From positions 1 to 64,000 of the forward strand of contig NZ_SMAC01000005.1 of assembly GCF_004342115.1 (NCBI RefSeq): a stretch of DNA of 64,000 bases. The letters run 5' to 3'. Every line of letters begins with the position of its first letter. Within the stretch, counting starts at the first letter, position 1. This stretch comes from Mannheimia haemolytica. GTDB taxonomy: Bacteria > Pseudomonadota > Gammaproteobacteria > Enterobacterales > Pasteurellaceae. This document shows positions 26,862 through 35,888 of this stretch, in pieces. The notes under the pieces are model-generated. The model saw only the letters and a program-made list of their open reading frames with translations. It was not told the DNA's origin and made no database searches. The position numbers and the translations under genes were made by a program.

Positions 26862-28880
26862 ATGAGCAAGCAAGGCAAACCCTTTATCCTCCATTCTCCT
26901 TTCAAGCCCTCCGGCGACCAACCAAGTGCGATTGCCAAATTGACCGAAGGCTTAAATGACGGCTTGGCACATCAAACCTTACTTGGCGTAACCGGCTCGG
27001 GGAAAACCTTTACCATTGCTAATGTGATTGCCAAGCTCAATCGCCCGGCGATGGTGCTTGCCCCGAATAAAACCCTTGCCGCCCAGCTTTATGCCGAGAT
27101 GAAAGCGTTCTTTCCGGAAAATGCGGTGGAGTATTTCGTCTCTTACTATGATTACTACCAGCCCGAAGCCTATGTGCCGGCAAGCGATACCTTTATCGAG
27201 AAAGATGCCTCTATCAATGAGCAGATCGAGCAAATGCGACTTTCCGCAACCAAATCCTTTTTGGAACGCCGAGATACGATTGTAGTGGCGTCCGTTTCTG
27301 CCATTTACGGCTTGGGTGATGTGGACGCTTATATGCAGATGATGTTGCATTTGCAAGTGGGGGCGATGATTGGGCAGCGTGAAATTCTCTCTCGCCTTGC
27401 CGAATTGCAATATACTCGCAACGATCAGGCGTTCCAACGTTCGACTTTCCGAGTGCGGGGCGATGTGATTGATATTTACCCTGCCGAAAGCGATGAAGTA
27501 GCGTTAAGGGTAGAGCTGTTTGACGATGAAATCGAAAATCTGTCGCTGTTTGATCCGCTTACAGGGCGTAGCTTGGGCAAGGTGCCTCGCTATACCATTT
27601 ACCCGAAAACCCACTATGTGACTCCTCGGGAACGGATTTTGGAGGCAATCGAGCAAATTAAGGTCGAGCTTGCCGACCGTCGCACCTATTTCATCAAAGA
27701 GAATAAATTGCTGGAAGAGCAGCGGATCGCCCAACGTACGCAGTTTGATATTGAGATGATGAACGAGCTGGGCTACTGTTCAGGCATTGAAAACTACTCA
27801 CGCTACCTCTCGGGCAGAAAAGAGGGCGAAGCCCCTCCGACCCTGTTTGATTATATGCCGGCGGACGGTATTTTGGTGATTGATGAAAGCCACGTTACTG
27901 TGCCACAAATTGGCGGAATGTATCGAGGCGACCGAGCGAGAAAAGAAACATTGGTGCAATACGGTTTCCGTCTGCCGTCTGCACTGGATAACCGCCCGTT
28001 GAGATTTGAAGAGTTTGAACGTCTTTCACCACAGACGATTTACGTTTCTGCCACACCGGGGGCGTATGAATTGGAGAAAAATCCCGATGTGGTGGATCAA
28101 GTAGTTCGTCCAACCGGCTTGCTCGATCCGATTATCGAAGTTCGCCCCGTTGCTACGCAGGTGGACGATTTACTGTCTGAAATTCACAAACGAGTGGCGG
28201 TGGACGAACGGGTGCTGGTGACAACACTCACCAAAAAAATGGCGGAAGATCTCACCGATTATTTGGACGAACATGGCGTACGAGTTCGTTATCTACATAG
28301 CGACATTGACACGGTGGAACGAGTCGAAATTATCCACGATTTACGAATGGGAATGTTTGATGTGCTGGTGGGGATCAACTTATTGCGTGAGGGCTTAGAT
28401 ATGCCCGAAGTGTCGCTGGTTGCCATTCTTGATGCGGATAAAGAGGGATTTTTACGTTCCGAACGCTCGTTAATTCAGACCATCGGACGTGCCGCCCGAA
28501 ACCTCAACGGAAAAGCGATTTTATACGGCGACCGCATTACCAACTCAATGCAAAAAGCAATTACTGAGACCGAACGCCGCCGTGAAAAGCAGATGAAATA
28601 CAACGAAGAACACGGCATCACGCCACAAGCGTTGAACAAAAAAGTGGGTGAATTGCTCGACATCGGACAATCCGTCAAGCCAAAACGGGGCAAACAAGCG
28701 GTCAAAAAAGCCGAAAATTCTGCAACCGACTACAAGCCGAAATCCCGTAAAGAACTGGAAAAAGAGCTTAAAACGCTGGAACAACAAATGCGTGATTTTG
28801 CGAAAGATCTGGAATTTGAAAAAGCGGCTGCGGTAAGGGATAAGTTGCAGCAGTTAAAGGCGTATTTGTTGGAGGTTTAA
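26862..28880 (+). CDS. uvrB: UvrABC system protein B (excinuclease, damage-verifying helicase)
   Basis: UvrB verifies damage after UvrA and recruits UvrC in nucleotide excision repair. The 672-residue protein has Walker [11 protein letters not shown], the beta-hairpin [12 protein letters not shown] that probes the strands, DESHVTVPQ (motif II), [13 protein letters not shown] and QTIGRAARN (helicase motifs V and VI), and a C-terminal UVR domain from about residue 630 that binds UvrC. The length matches E. coli (673). An uptake sequence is embedded near codon 610. Confidence 0.97.
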   Translation: MSKQGKPFILHSPFKPSGDQPSAIAKLTEGLNDGLAHQTLLGVTGSGKTFTIANVIAKLNRPAMVLAPNKTLAAQLYAEMKAFFPENAVEYFVSYYDYYQPEAYVPASDTFIEKDASINEQIEQMRLSATKSFLERRDTIVVASVSAIYGLGDVDAYMQMMLHLQVGAMIGQREILSRLAELQYTRNDQAFQRSTFRVRGDVIDIYPAESDEVALRVELFDDEIENLSLFDPLTGRSLGKVPRYTIYPKTHYVTPRERILEAIEQIKVELADRRTYFIKENKLLEEQRIAQRTQFDIEMMNELGYCSGIENYSRYLSGRKEGEAPPTLFDYMPADGILVIDESHVTVPQIGGMYRGDRARKETLVQYGFRLPSALDNRPLRFEEFERLSPQTIYVSATPGAYELEKNPDVVDQVVRPTGLLDPIIEVRPVATQVDDLLSEIHKRVAVDERVLVTTLTKKMAEDLTDYLDEHGVRVRYLHSDIDTVERVEIIHDLRMGMFDVLVGINLLREGLDMPEVSLVAILDADKEGFLRSERSLIQTIGRAARNLNGKAILYGDRITNSMQKAITETERRREKQMKYNEEHGITPQALNKKVGELLDIGQSVKPKRGKQAVKKAENSATDYKPKSRKELEKELKTLEQQMRDFAKDLEFEKAAAVRDKLQQLKAYLLEV

Positions 28881-28882
28881 AT

Positions 28883-29293
28883 ATGATTTCTCGTTCATTA
28901 TTTTCAAAATTAATCTTATTTGCCAAAATTGTTATTTTCTCTCAACTTGTTTTTATGGTGGTTATCTGGATTGCCCACCATATTATGCGGGAGTACAGTA
29001 ATCCGTTTGAACGATTTGGTACCCTGTTCAATAATGTGTTTTTGACTTTTATTATTCCGATGATGGTAAGTAGTGCGGTTATTGTTTATAAAGGTTATAC
29101 CCAGAAAAATGAAGATAAAGTGTTTTGGATTTATATGGGGTTCTTTTTAATTTGGATTTTGGGATTTATTTATTTTGAGCCGGCAGTTTATGATAAATCA
29201 CTGAAGATTTCAGGTGCAGGATTTGGGGCGATGCTCTCTATTATCATTTGCTCGAAGTTATTGCCTAAGGAAACAAATAAAGAGCAGCTCTAA
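28883..29293 (+). CDS. Small inner-membrane protein of unknown function
   Basis: I do not recognise this family. The 136-residue protein has four predicted membrane helices (about residues 10-32, 48-68, 82-98 and 108-124) and few polar motifs apart from a conserved-looking AHHIMREYSNPFERF after the first helix. It begins two bases after the uvrB stop, with GGAGGT overlapping the end of uvrB, so it is co-translated with uvrB; a repair role does not follow from that alone. Confidence 0.8.
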   Translation: MISRSLFSKLILFAKIVIFSQLVFMVVIWIAHHIMREYSNPFERFGTLFNNVFLTFIIPMMVSSAVIVYKGYTQKNEDKVFWIYMGFFLIWILGFIYFEPAVYDKSLKISGAGFGAMLSIIICSKLLPKETNKEQL

Positions 29294-29331
29294 GATTCTT
29301 GTGAAGAAATCTGTTTTCTCGGAGGAAGAAA

Positions 29332-29394
29332 ATGCTTTTTGATAGCCATATCCACCCTGAGGGGTTTTCAGATCAAGATGATGACCGGAAGTAG
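29332..29394 (+). CDS. Possible 20-residue small protein
   Basis: An ATG with an excellent ribosome-binding site (GGAGGAA, 4-6 nt upstream) opens a 20-codon frame starting MLFDSHIHPEGFSDQ and ending at TAG. The MLFDSHIHP start resembles the metal-binding beginning of amidohydrolase/TatD-like proteins, so it may be the stump of a lost gene and not a true small protein. It follows the membrane-protein gene by 38 bp. The remainder of 29395-29513 holds two uptake sequences and a short hairpin (29447-29470). Confidence 0.4.
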   Translation: MLFDSHIHPEGFSDQDDDRK

Positions 29395-29513
29395 CCATTA
29401 TGTTGAATTATTTTGCAAATTTTAGCACTAAGTCGACCGCTTGTTTGGTACGAGCGAGGAAGCTCGCACCATCGGGTAAACAGATTTGCAAAAAAGTTAC
29501 AAAATCCGACCGC

Positions 29514-30602
29514 TTACTTGAGCTTATTGATTGCCCAATCTAATCCCGAATGGAAATCTTCCGTTAGGCTCGGTCTGAGTTGTTCCAGTAGTTCAATTAA
29601 GCCGTTTTTATCGGCGTGAGTGAGGTTGATATGCCCAACTTTTCTACCAGCTCGGACTTCTTTGCCATACCAATGTAGTTGGCTAAATGGGAGGCTTAGC
29701 CACTGCTTGTTATGTTCAATGCCTATTAAATTAACCATCACGCTTGGGGCAATTTGGTCGAGTGCTGGCGTAGGTAGATCTAATAATGCCCGTAAATGTA
29801 ACTCAAATTGGCTGATGGCACAGCCGAGTTGTGTCCAGTGTCCGCTGTTATGCACTCGAGGGGCAAGCTCGTTGATGAGTAGCTTGTCGCCCACAACAAA
29901 GCATTCCATTGCCATTACGCCGACATACTCTAATTTTTGCATTACCGTAGCGAGCATCTGTTCGGCTTGCTGCTGGTAGAGGGCTTGGTTCGGTAAATTC
30001 ACATCGGAGACGGAGTAACGTAGAATGCCGTTTTGTTGTAAATTGTGAGAAATAGGGTAGAAACGGGTTGAGCCGTCACGGAATCTCGCCCCAACAATGG
30101 AAATTTCCCCCTCAAACGGGATAAATTTTTCGGCAATCACTTCGCCAAATAATTCAGGTGTAATTTGATGAATCGAGTCTTGCGTTACAATCCATTGCCC
30201 ACGTCCGTCATATCCTCCGGTTCGGCGTTTAACCACTACTTTTTCGCCAATATGCTGAAAAATATCTTGCCAATGTTCGGCATTTTCTAGCAGTTGCCAT
30301 TTTGAAGTCGCAAGATGGAGTTCATCAAGTAGTGATTTTTGCGTAAAACGATCGGCTAACTTCCCAAACACATTCAGGTTCACAAAATTCGGGTGGTTAC
30401 CGAGTAATTGCGTTAAAGGCGTATCTGCCCAACGTTCGATTTCTGCGGTAATAATGCTGTTTGGCTCAATATCAAACACAGGGGCATCGAAAGCCAGCGG
30501 TTTGACTTCAATATCAAGTGGTGCTCCGGCGTAGCGTAGCATTCTCCCGAGCTGGCCGTTGCCTAATACATACACAGGTGGGTAGATTGCACTTTTTTGC
30601 AT
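29514..30602 (-). CDS. purK: N5-carboxyaminoimidazole ribonucleotide synthase
   Basis: PurK carboxylates aminoimidazole ribonucleotide with ATP and bicarbonate, feeding PurE in purine synthesis. The 362-residue ATP-grasp protein has VYVLGNGQLGRML at the N-terminus, the ATP-grasp loop KRRTGGYDGRGQW and the metal-binding INELAPRVHNSGHWT. The length matches E. coli PurK (355). It is the third gene of a minus-strand cluster after purE and an asparaginase, 18 bp downstream of the latter. Confidence 0.95.
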   Translation of the reverse strand: MQKSAIYPPVYVLGNGQLGRMLRYAGAPLDIEVKPLAFDAPVFDIEPNSIITAEIERWADTPLTQLLGNHPNFVNLNVFGKLADRFTQKSLLDELHLATSKWQLLENAEHWQDIFQHIGEKVVVKRRTGGYDGRGQWIVTQDSIHQITPELFGEVIAEKFIPFEGEISIVGARFRDGSTRFYPISHNLQQNGILRYSVSDVNLPNQALYQQQAEQMLATVMQKLEYVGVMAMECFVVGDKLLINELAPRVHNSGHWTQLGCAISQFELHLRALLDLPTPALDQIAPSVMVNLIGIEHNKQWLSLPFSQLHWYGKEVRAGRKVGHINLTHADKNGLIELLEQLRPSLTEDFHSGLDWAINKLK

Positions 30603-30620
30603 CGTGGTGTTCTCAATGGG

Positions 30621-31586
30621 TTAGAAATAGTCTGATAGTGGTTTGTCTAAGGTTTGGCTGAGTAAGACCATAAGTTTAATGCGAGCTTTTTGCCCACTTA
30701 AGCCTTTGGTAAAAATAATGCCTTTTTGCTTTAACTGTTTTCCACCGCCTACATAATCATAGACATCTTGGGTAATACCATTGAATGCCCGAGAAACAAT
30801 TACAATTGGAATATTGGCATTCACTAAAGCCTCAATACCAGCCAGACAACTAGGGGGTAAATTACCTGCACCCAATGCCTCAATCACAACACCATCGCAT
30901 TTGCTTTTCGCTAATTGTTCCAGCAGAAAACTATCCATTCCGGCGTATGCTTTCAGTAGTTGCACGTTAGCTTTAGTTACTTGTTGAATTGGATAACGTT
31001 CGTAAGTGGTCAATTTTTGGAAAAAAATGACAGATTCTTTCGTTACTAAGCCACAAGGCCCAAAGGTTGGGGTTTGGAAAGTCGCCACATTAGTGGTGTG
31101 GGTTTTGGTCACAAATTTAGCATTGTGGATTTCATCATTCATCACCACTAACACGCCTTTATCTCGGCTTTCTTCATTTAACGCCACTAAAATCGCACTT
31201 TGTAGATTGATTAAGCCATCAGCACCCAGTTCGTTACTGGAACGCATTGCTCCGGTAATTACTACCGGTATATTTACGCTGAGGGCTAAATCCAGAAAAT
31301 AGGAGGTTTCTTCCAAGGTATCTGTGCCGTGGGTGATTACTATGCCATCGACATTCTCCTCATTCACTGCCTTTTCAATCCGCATTTTTAACTGTTGCCA
31401 ATGCTCGATATTGATATGCGGAGAGGGAATATTAAATAACGATTCTTGCACCAATTTTGCTGGGTGGTTTAAACGTTCTAAGGCAGCCAAGAGAGGATTT
31501 TCATTGGAAGGGGAGACCTTACCGTCTTCCCCTTCTTTCATTGAAATAGTACCACCAGTGTGGAGGATTAATAATTTTTTAGACAT
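30621..31586 (-). CDS. L-asparaginase, cytoplasmic, inserted between purE and purK
   Basis: The 321-residue protein belongs to the bacterial asparaginase family (threonine amidohydrolases). Active-site signature LLILHTGGTISM (first Thr) and ITHGTDTLEETSYFLDL (second Thr/Asp) are both present, plus GAMRSSNELGADG. There is no signal peptide, so it should be the cytoplasmic form; by eye it does not decide between type I and type II subfamilies. The spacing to purE (14 bp) and purK (18 bp) implies one transcript, so aspartate release could be co-regulated with purine synthesis, which consumes aspartate. Confidence 0.9.
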   Translation of the reverse strand: MSKKLLILHTGGTISMKEGEDGKVSPSNENPLLAALERLNHPAKLVQESLFNIPSPHINIEHWQQLKMRIEKAVNEENVDGIVITHGTDTLEETSYFLDLALSVNIPVVITGAMRSSNELGADGLINLQSAILVALNEESRDKGVLVVMNDEIHNAKFVTKTHTTNVATFQTPTFGPCGLVTKESVIFFQKLTTYERYPIQQVTKANVQLLKAYAGMDSFLLEQLAKSKCDGVVIEALGAGNLPPSCLAGIEALVNANIPIVIVSRAFNGITQDVYDYVGGGKQLKQKGIIFTKGLSGQKARIKLMVLLSQTLDKPLSDYF

Positions 31587-31600
31587 CTTTTATACAATAG

Positions 31601-32098
31601 TTATTCAACACGAGGATCAGGATTATCTAATACCATCTGAGTTTGGGTTTGACGGAAAATACGCAGTTTCTCTGCAATATCAGGGTTAAAGGCTGCTAAA
31701 ATTTGAGCGGCTAATAAGCCTGCATTTGCTGCACCTGCCGGCCCGATTGCGAGCGTACCGACCGGAATACCTTTCGGCATTTGCACAATCGAATAGAGGC
31801 TATCTACACCACTTAACATTGAGCTTTTTACCGGCACACCTAACACCGGCACAATGGTTTTAGCAGCGATCATTCCGGGCAAGTGAGCTGCACCGCCGGC
31901 TCCGGCAATAATCACTTTATAGCCGTTAGTCTCTGCAGTTTCAGCAAAAGAAAAGAGTTTGTCCGGTGTGCGGTGTGCTGAGACGACTTCAACGTGATAG
32001 CTCAAACCGAACTGGTCTAATATTTGGGTTGCTTCAGACATTGTAGCCCAATCACTCTTAGATCCCATTACGATCGCAATTTCAGCTTTATTTGGCAT
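31601..32098 (-). CDS. purE: N5-carboxyaminoimidazole ribonucleotide mutase
   Basis: PurE moves the carboxyl group from N5-CAIR to C4, giving CAIR. The 165-residue protein has the class I PurE signatures [12 protein letters not shown], the SAHRTPDK histidine loop and [13 protein letters not shown]. The length is normal. A consensus PurR operator lies about 50 bp upstream, so this and the two following genes are likely purine-repressed. Confidence 0.97.
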   Translation of the reverse strand: MPNKAEIAIVMGSKSDWATMSEATQILDQFGLSYHVEVVSAHRTPDKLFSFAETAETNGYKVIIAGAGGAAHLPGMIAAKTIVPVLGVPVKSSMLSGVDSLYSIVQMPKGIPVGTLAIGPAGAANAGLLAAQILAAFNPDIAEKLRIFRQTQTQMVLDNPDPRVE

Positions 32099-32146
32099 TT
32101 TAAATCCTTATGATACTAATGTAAAACAGTGTAATCATAGCATACA

Positions 32147-32162
32147 AAGCAAACGTTTGCGT
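32147..32162 (-). promoter_or_regulatory. PurR operator upstream of purE
   Basis: On the minus strand the site reads ACGCAAACGTTTGCTT, with the perfect core GCAAACGTTTGC. This is the PurR consensus within one or two bases, 49 bp before the purE start codon. Confidence 0.88.
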
Positions 32163-32271
32163 AGCTATTTAAGAAGTGAAAAGCAATTTTTAGGGCTGTT
32201 ATCTGCTGGTTAAAATATGATATAATCGACAACCATTTTATTTTTTATAAATTTAATCATCGGAGATATAA

Positions 32272-32916
32272 ATGACGAGTAGTATAAACAAACGTTCGGT
32301 AATGACTCTTTTTTCGGATAAAAACGATATTTACAGCCACCAAGTGCGTATTGTGTTAGCAGAAAAAGGGGTGCCTTATGAAATAGAGAACGTTATGCTA
32401 GGCAGTATTTCTGAAGATTTATTAGAATTGAATCCTTACGGTAATATTCCTACATTGGTTGATCGTGAATTAGTGCTGTTTAACCCTCGTATTATTATGG
32501 AATATTTAGATGAGCGTTTCCCTCACCCACCATTAATGCCGGTTTACCCTGTTTCTCGTGGTCAGTGCCGTTTAAATATGTATCGTATTGAACAAGATTG
32601 GTATTCGCAAATTGATATTGTGAATAAAAATCCTGAATCAGCGGAAGGCAAGAAAGCGTTAGCACAGCTTAAAGAAGATGTATTGGCATTAGCGCCTATT
32701 TTTGCCGCTAAACCTTATTTTATGAGCGATGATTTCAGCTTGGTTGATTGCTATATTGCACCGTTATTATGGCGTATGCAAATCTTAGGCGTTAAATTCA
32801 GCGGTGCAACGGCAAAACCAATTAATGCGTATATGACCCGTGTATTCCAACGTGATAGTTTTATCCAGTCTGTTGGCGGCGAAGCGCCAAAACATTTAAT
32901 GGACGATAAAGACTAA
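32272..32916 (+). CDS. sspA: Stringent starvation protein A
   Basis: SspA is a GST-fold protein that binds RNA polymerase and affects transcription under starvation and acid stress. The 214-residue protein has an N-terminal thioredoxin-like domain (MTLFSDKNDIYSHQVRIVLAEKG, LNPYGNIPTLVDRELVLFNPRIIMEYLDE) and an all-helical C-terminal domain with the surface motif FPHPPLMPVYP. A ribosome-binding site (CGGAGA) precedes the ATG. Its stop overlaps the start of sspB by one base, the conserved sspAB operon. Confidence 0.96.
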   Translation: MTSSINKRSVMTLFSDKNDIYSHQVRIVLAEKGVPYEIENVMLGSISEDLLELNPYGNIPTLVDRELVLFNPRIIMEYLDERFPHPPLMPVYPVSRGQCRLNMYRIEQDWYSQIDIVNKNPESAEGKKALAQLKEDVLALAPIFAAKPYFMSDDFSLVDCYIAPLLWRMQILGVKFSGATAKPINAYMTRVFQRDSFIQSVGGEAPKHLMDDKD

Positions 32917-33323
32917 TGAAACCATTAAGACCTTATCTTTATAATGCTTACTATAACTGGATTATTGATAGCGATAACACGCCTTACTTATTAGTGAATG
33001 CAGAATTTCCAGACGTAGATGTGCCGGTAGAGTTTGTCAAAGAAGGGAAGATTATTTTAAATATTTCGCCTCGTTCCATCGGGCAGTATATTGTGGCTGA
33101 TGAATACATTAGCTTTAGCGCTCGTTTTCAGGGAATGTTAAGAGATATTTATATTCCTTTTGGGGCAATGGTGGCGATTTATGCGCAAGAAACCGGTGAT
33201 GGTATTATGTTCCAAGAAGAAGCCTACTACACTGAAGAGGCTTATCAAGCTCGAGTTAGAGCAGTAGAGCAGCCTAAAAAAATCAAGGCGAAGAAAACAT
33301 CTACCTTAAAGTTGGTGAAATAA
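32916..33323 (+). CDS. sspB: ClpXP adaptor SspB
   Basis: SspB binds ssrA-tagged peptides and the ClpX N-domain, handing tagged proteins to ClpXP. The 135-residue protein has the SspB fold region (PYLYNAYYNWIIDSDNTPYL, then NISPRSIGQY and FSARFQG). A variable linker follows, and the basic C-terminal tail KTSTLKLVK is the ClpX-binding segment. It is somewhat shorter than E. coli SspB (165) because of the linker. Confidence 0.95.
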   Translation: MKPLRPYLYNAYYNWIIDSDNTPYLLVNAEFPDVDVPVEFVKEGKIILNISPRSIGQYIVADEYISFSARFQGMLRDIYIPFGAMVAIYAQETGDGIMFQEEAYYTEEAYQARVRAVEQPKKIKAKKTSTLKLVK

Positions 33324-33348
33324 GAGATCTATTTCATCAAAACACATT

Positions 33349-33406
33349 ACAAGCGGTTAAATTTTTCTGATTATTTGCAAATATCAGTCAAAATTTAACC
33401 GCTTGT
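33349..33406. repeat. Inverted uptake-sequence pair, probable sspAB terminator
   Basis: ACAAGCGGTTAAATTT (33349-33364) and AAATTTAACCGCTTGT (33391-33406) are perfect 16-bp arms around a 26-nt loop, 25 bp after the sspB stop. Confidence 0.85.
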
Positions 33407-33477
33407 TTGTTTTGTGACGGAAATAATCAAATTCCACTTGCACTCCGACTAAAAATTGCTTATCTTTGTTTTGTGTT

Positions 33478-33497
33478 TGTACTGTTGTGATAGTACA
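33478..33497. promoter_or_regulatory. TrpR operator upstream of the TrpX-like gene
   Basis: The site is TGTACT-N8-AGTACA. The spacing and half-sites (GTACT, 8 bp, AGTAC) match the E. coli TrpR operator GTACT-AGTTAACT-AGTAC exactly in the outer arms. It lies 22 bp before the start codon, over the likely promoter. Confidence 0.78.
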
Positions 33498-33519
33498 GTA
33501 ATGATCTTAAGGAGAGAAA

Positions 33520-34479
33520 ATGAAATTCCATAAAACCTTATTAGTGACTTTGTTAAGTTCACTTTCTGTAGCGGCATTAGCTCAAGATAAAATTCAAAAT
33601 GTAGCAATTACAGCGATTGTGGAACACCCTGCATTAGATTCAATTCGTAAAGGTGTGATTGAAGAATTAGCCCGAGAAGGGTTTGTTGATGGTAAAAACA
33701 TTAAAATCGACTATCAGTCTGCACAGGGTAGTACTGCAACAGCAGCACAAATTGCGCGTAAATTTGTTGGGGATAAAGCAGATATTATTATCCCGTTCAC
33801 CACACCTTCGGCACAACCTGTTGTTGCTGCAACACGTTCTATCCCAATTGTGTTTTCAGGCGTGACAGACCCGGTTGCTGCAAAATTAGTAAAATCGTGG
33901 GAGCCAAGTGGCACTAACGTGACGGGGATTTCAGACCACAAAGCGATGGCTCCACAAGTGAAATTAATTCAAACATTAGTACCGGATTTGAAAGCTGTTG
34001 GTTATGTGTATAGTGCAGGTGAAGTTAATTCTGCGATTGTGTTAGAAGAGTTAAAACAAGAGGCTCAAAAACAGGGCTTTACTATAGTGCCGGTTGCTGT
34101 TCAACGCAGTGCCGATATTGGCACTGCTGCTCGCAGCCTAAACGGAAAAGTGCAGGCTATTTATATTTCTGAAGATAATGCAGTTGTTTCGGCTTATGAA
34201 GCCTTACATAAAGCGGCTTTAGAAGCAAAAATTCCGGTGATTGCTGCTGACCGTGATACAGTACAACGTGGTGCAGTGGCAGCTTATGCGGTTAATCAAT
34301 ATGATATTGGTGTGGCAACCGGTAAAGTTGCTGCTCGTGTATTAAAAGGGGAAAAAGCAGGTACAATTCCAATCCAAGAAGTCAGCAAATTAGAGCTTTC
34401 AATTAATACTAAAACGGCAAAAGAATTGGGCATTACTATACCAGAGGTATTAATCAAAGAAGCTAAACAAACTTTTTAG
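33520..34479 (+). CDS. trpX: ABC-transporter substrate-binding protein, TrpX-like (probable tryptophan)
   Basis: The 319-residue precursor has a Sec signal peptide ending AALAQ. The mature part is the PF04392-type binding protein: VAITAIVEHPALDSIRKG, GFVDGKNIKIDYQSAQG, IPIVFSGVTDPVAAKLV and IPVIAADRDTVQRGAVAAYAV. Gram-positive TrpX proteins of this type bind tryptophan with TrpY/TrpZ. No permease or ATPase gene follows; the next gene is a small membrane protein. The TrpR operator immediately upstream supports tryptophan as ligand. Ribosome-binding site AAGGAG is clear. Confidence 0.85.
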   Translation: MKFHKTLLVTLLSSLSVAALAQDKIQNVAITAIVEHPALDSIRKGVIEELAREGFVDGKNIKIDYQSAQGSTATAAQIARKFVGDKADIIIPFTTPSAQPVVAATRSIPIVFSGVTDPVAAKLVKSWEPSGTNVTGISDHKAMAPQVKLIQTLVPDLKAVGYVYSAGEVNSAIVLEELKQEAQKQGFTIVPVAVQRSADIGTAARSLNGKVQAIYISEDNAVVSAYEALHKAALEAKIPVIAADRDTVQRGAVAAYAVNQYDIGVATGKVAARVLKGEKAGTIPIQEVSKLELSINTKTAKELGITIPEVLIKEAKQTF

Positions 34480-34558
34480 TGTAAAAAATAAAAATTTGTT
34501 TTATTTGTCATAATCTTGTAGAGTAAAAATTCATTTCAACTCAGCTAAGGAGAATATT

Positions 34559-34819
34559 ATGGGATGGATTGCTGCAATTATTGTTGGCGCTATAATTGGT
34601 TGGATAGCTTCGGCTGTAATGAAAAGTGAAGGCGGACTTTGCAAAAATATTATTATTGGTATTGTGGGTTCGTCACTTGGACGCTGGGTATTTGGTGATG
34701 TATTAGGTATTGGTTCCGCTTATAGTGCCGGAGACTTTAATATAGTCGGTATCTTTTTTGGTGTATTAGGGGCAGCTCTTTTGATTTTCATTTTGAGAAA
34801 ATTAAGCATAATTAACTAA
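34559..34819 (+). CDS. GlsB/YeaQ/YmgE-family small membrane protein
   Basis: The 86-residue protein has three membrane segments and the family pattern GWIAAIIVGAIIGWIASAVMK followed by NIIIGIVGSSLGRWVF. The GlsB/YeaQ family (transglycosylase-associated) is stress-linked in several bacteria, with no clear biochemical activity. It has AAGGAG upstream and a terminator just behind, so it is probably monocistronic. Confidence 0.88.
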   Translation: MGWIAAIIVGAIIGWIASAVMKSEGGLCKNIIIGIVGSSLGRWVFGDVLGIGSAYSAGDFNIVGIFFGVLGAALLIFILRKLSIIN

Positions 34820-34836
34820 TTTCGTATTTCAGAAAG

Positions 34837-34867
34837 GAAGCAGTTGTTTTATTACTGCTTCTTTTTT
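34837..34867 (+). terminator. Intrinsic terminator after the YeaQ-like gene
   Basis: GAAGCAGT pairs with ACTGCTTC around a 9-nt loop, followed by six T. Confidence 0.85.
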
Positions 34868-34868
34868 G

Positions 34869-35759
34869 TTAAATATACTCTTTTTGCTCTTGCATCAGTT
34901 GTGTGAAAAAATCAATTAGGATTCGCACTTTAGGAGAGAGATAACGACGGTTTGGATAGAGTAAGCTGATTTGTAGAGGTTCCTGTGTCAAAAAAGGCAT
35001 AATAGGAATCAACTCTCCGTTTTTTAGCTCGTGTTTTATTAAAAACTTTGGAATGTTAATGATGCCCAAACCAGCTTTTGCCATTTGTACTAACGCATAA
35101 CCATTGTTACTGTAAATTTTACCTTGTGGTTTAATTTGCATTTTTTGTCCTTGTTGAGAAAATTGCCATTGAGGATGGTATTCATAGAGTAGGCAGCCTC
35201 GTTCCACTAATGCTTCTAAGCCTTTAGGTTCGCCAAATCGAGCTAAATAATCTGGAGAAGCAACTAAAACCAAATGGGAATCTGCAATTTTTTTCGCTAC
35301 AATGGAACTATCTGCAAGGCTACCAATACGCAGCACCAAATCAAAGCCTTCTGCAATCACATCTACCCGACGGTCACTAAATTCAATATGAAGGGCTAAA
35401 TTAGGGTAATCTTCCATAAATTTCCCAAGGTAAGGGGCAATGAAGCGAGAGCCAAAATCCATTGGTACAGACATTGTTATTTTCCCTTGTAGCGTTGAGT
35501 TAATATTACTTACGCTGGCATCGGCCTCTTTTAGTTCATTTAAAATAGGCAAGCATTGCTGATAGTAGAGCAACCCTGCCTCAGTTGGCGTAATTTTTCG
35601 AGTGGTTCGTTGTAGTAAACGCACATTGAGATGTTCTTCTAACTGAGCCACCAATTTACTTGCCATGGGTAACGAAATTTGAGCTTGTTGTGCTGCTTGA
35701 GTGAAACTTTGGGTTTCAATTACTTTACAAAATAAACTGATTGCGTTTAGTTTATCCAT
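34869..35759 (-). CDS. LysR-family transcriptional regulator (DmlR/CrgA-like group)
   Basis: The protein has 296 residues. The N-terminal helix-turn-helix (ISLFCKVIETQSFTQAAQQ, then ISLPMASKLVAQLE) and wing (LLQRTTRKITPTEAG) are typical. The effector domain has GKITMSVPMDFGSRFIAPYL and DRRVDVIAEGFDLVLRIG, seen in the large group of LysR proteins that often act on neighbouring oxidoreductase genes. Here the divergent gene is topA, an unlikely target, so its regulon is probably elsewhere. Confidence 0.9.
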   Translation of the reverse strand: MDKLNAISLFCKVIETQSFTQAAQQAQISLPMASKLVAQLEEHLNVRLLQRTTRKITPTEAGLLYYQQCLPILNELKEADASVSNINSTLQGKITMSVPMDFGSRFIAPYLGKFMEDYPNLALHIEFSDRRVDVIAEGFDLVLRIGSLADSSIVAKKIADSHLVLVASPDYLARFGEPKGLEALVERGCLLYEYHPQWQFSQQGQKMQIKPQGKIYSNNGYALVQMAKAGLGIINIPKFLIKHELKNGELIPIMPFLTQEPLQISLLYPNRRYLSPKVRILIDFFTQLMQEQKEYI

Positions 35760-35888
35760 TTTCTCTCTTCTTTATATTGTAATTTGTGTTAAGGCTTGCT
35801 ATCGTAAAAATAGTGTATAAAAAAATCAACTTAAAAAGAAATAATTTCAAACAATTTAAAATAATTATTAAAAATTAGGTAATAAATT

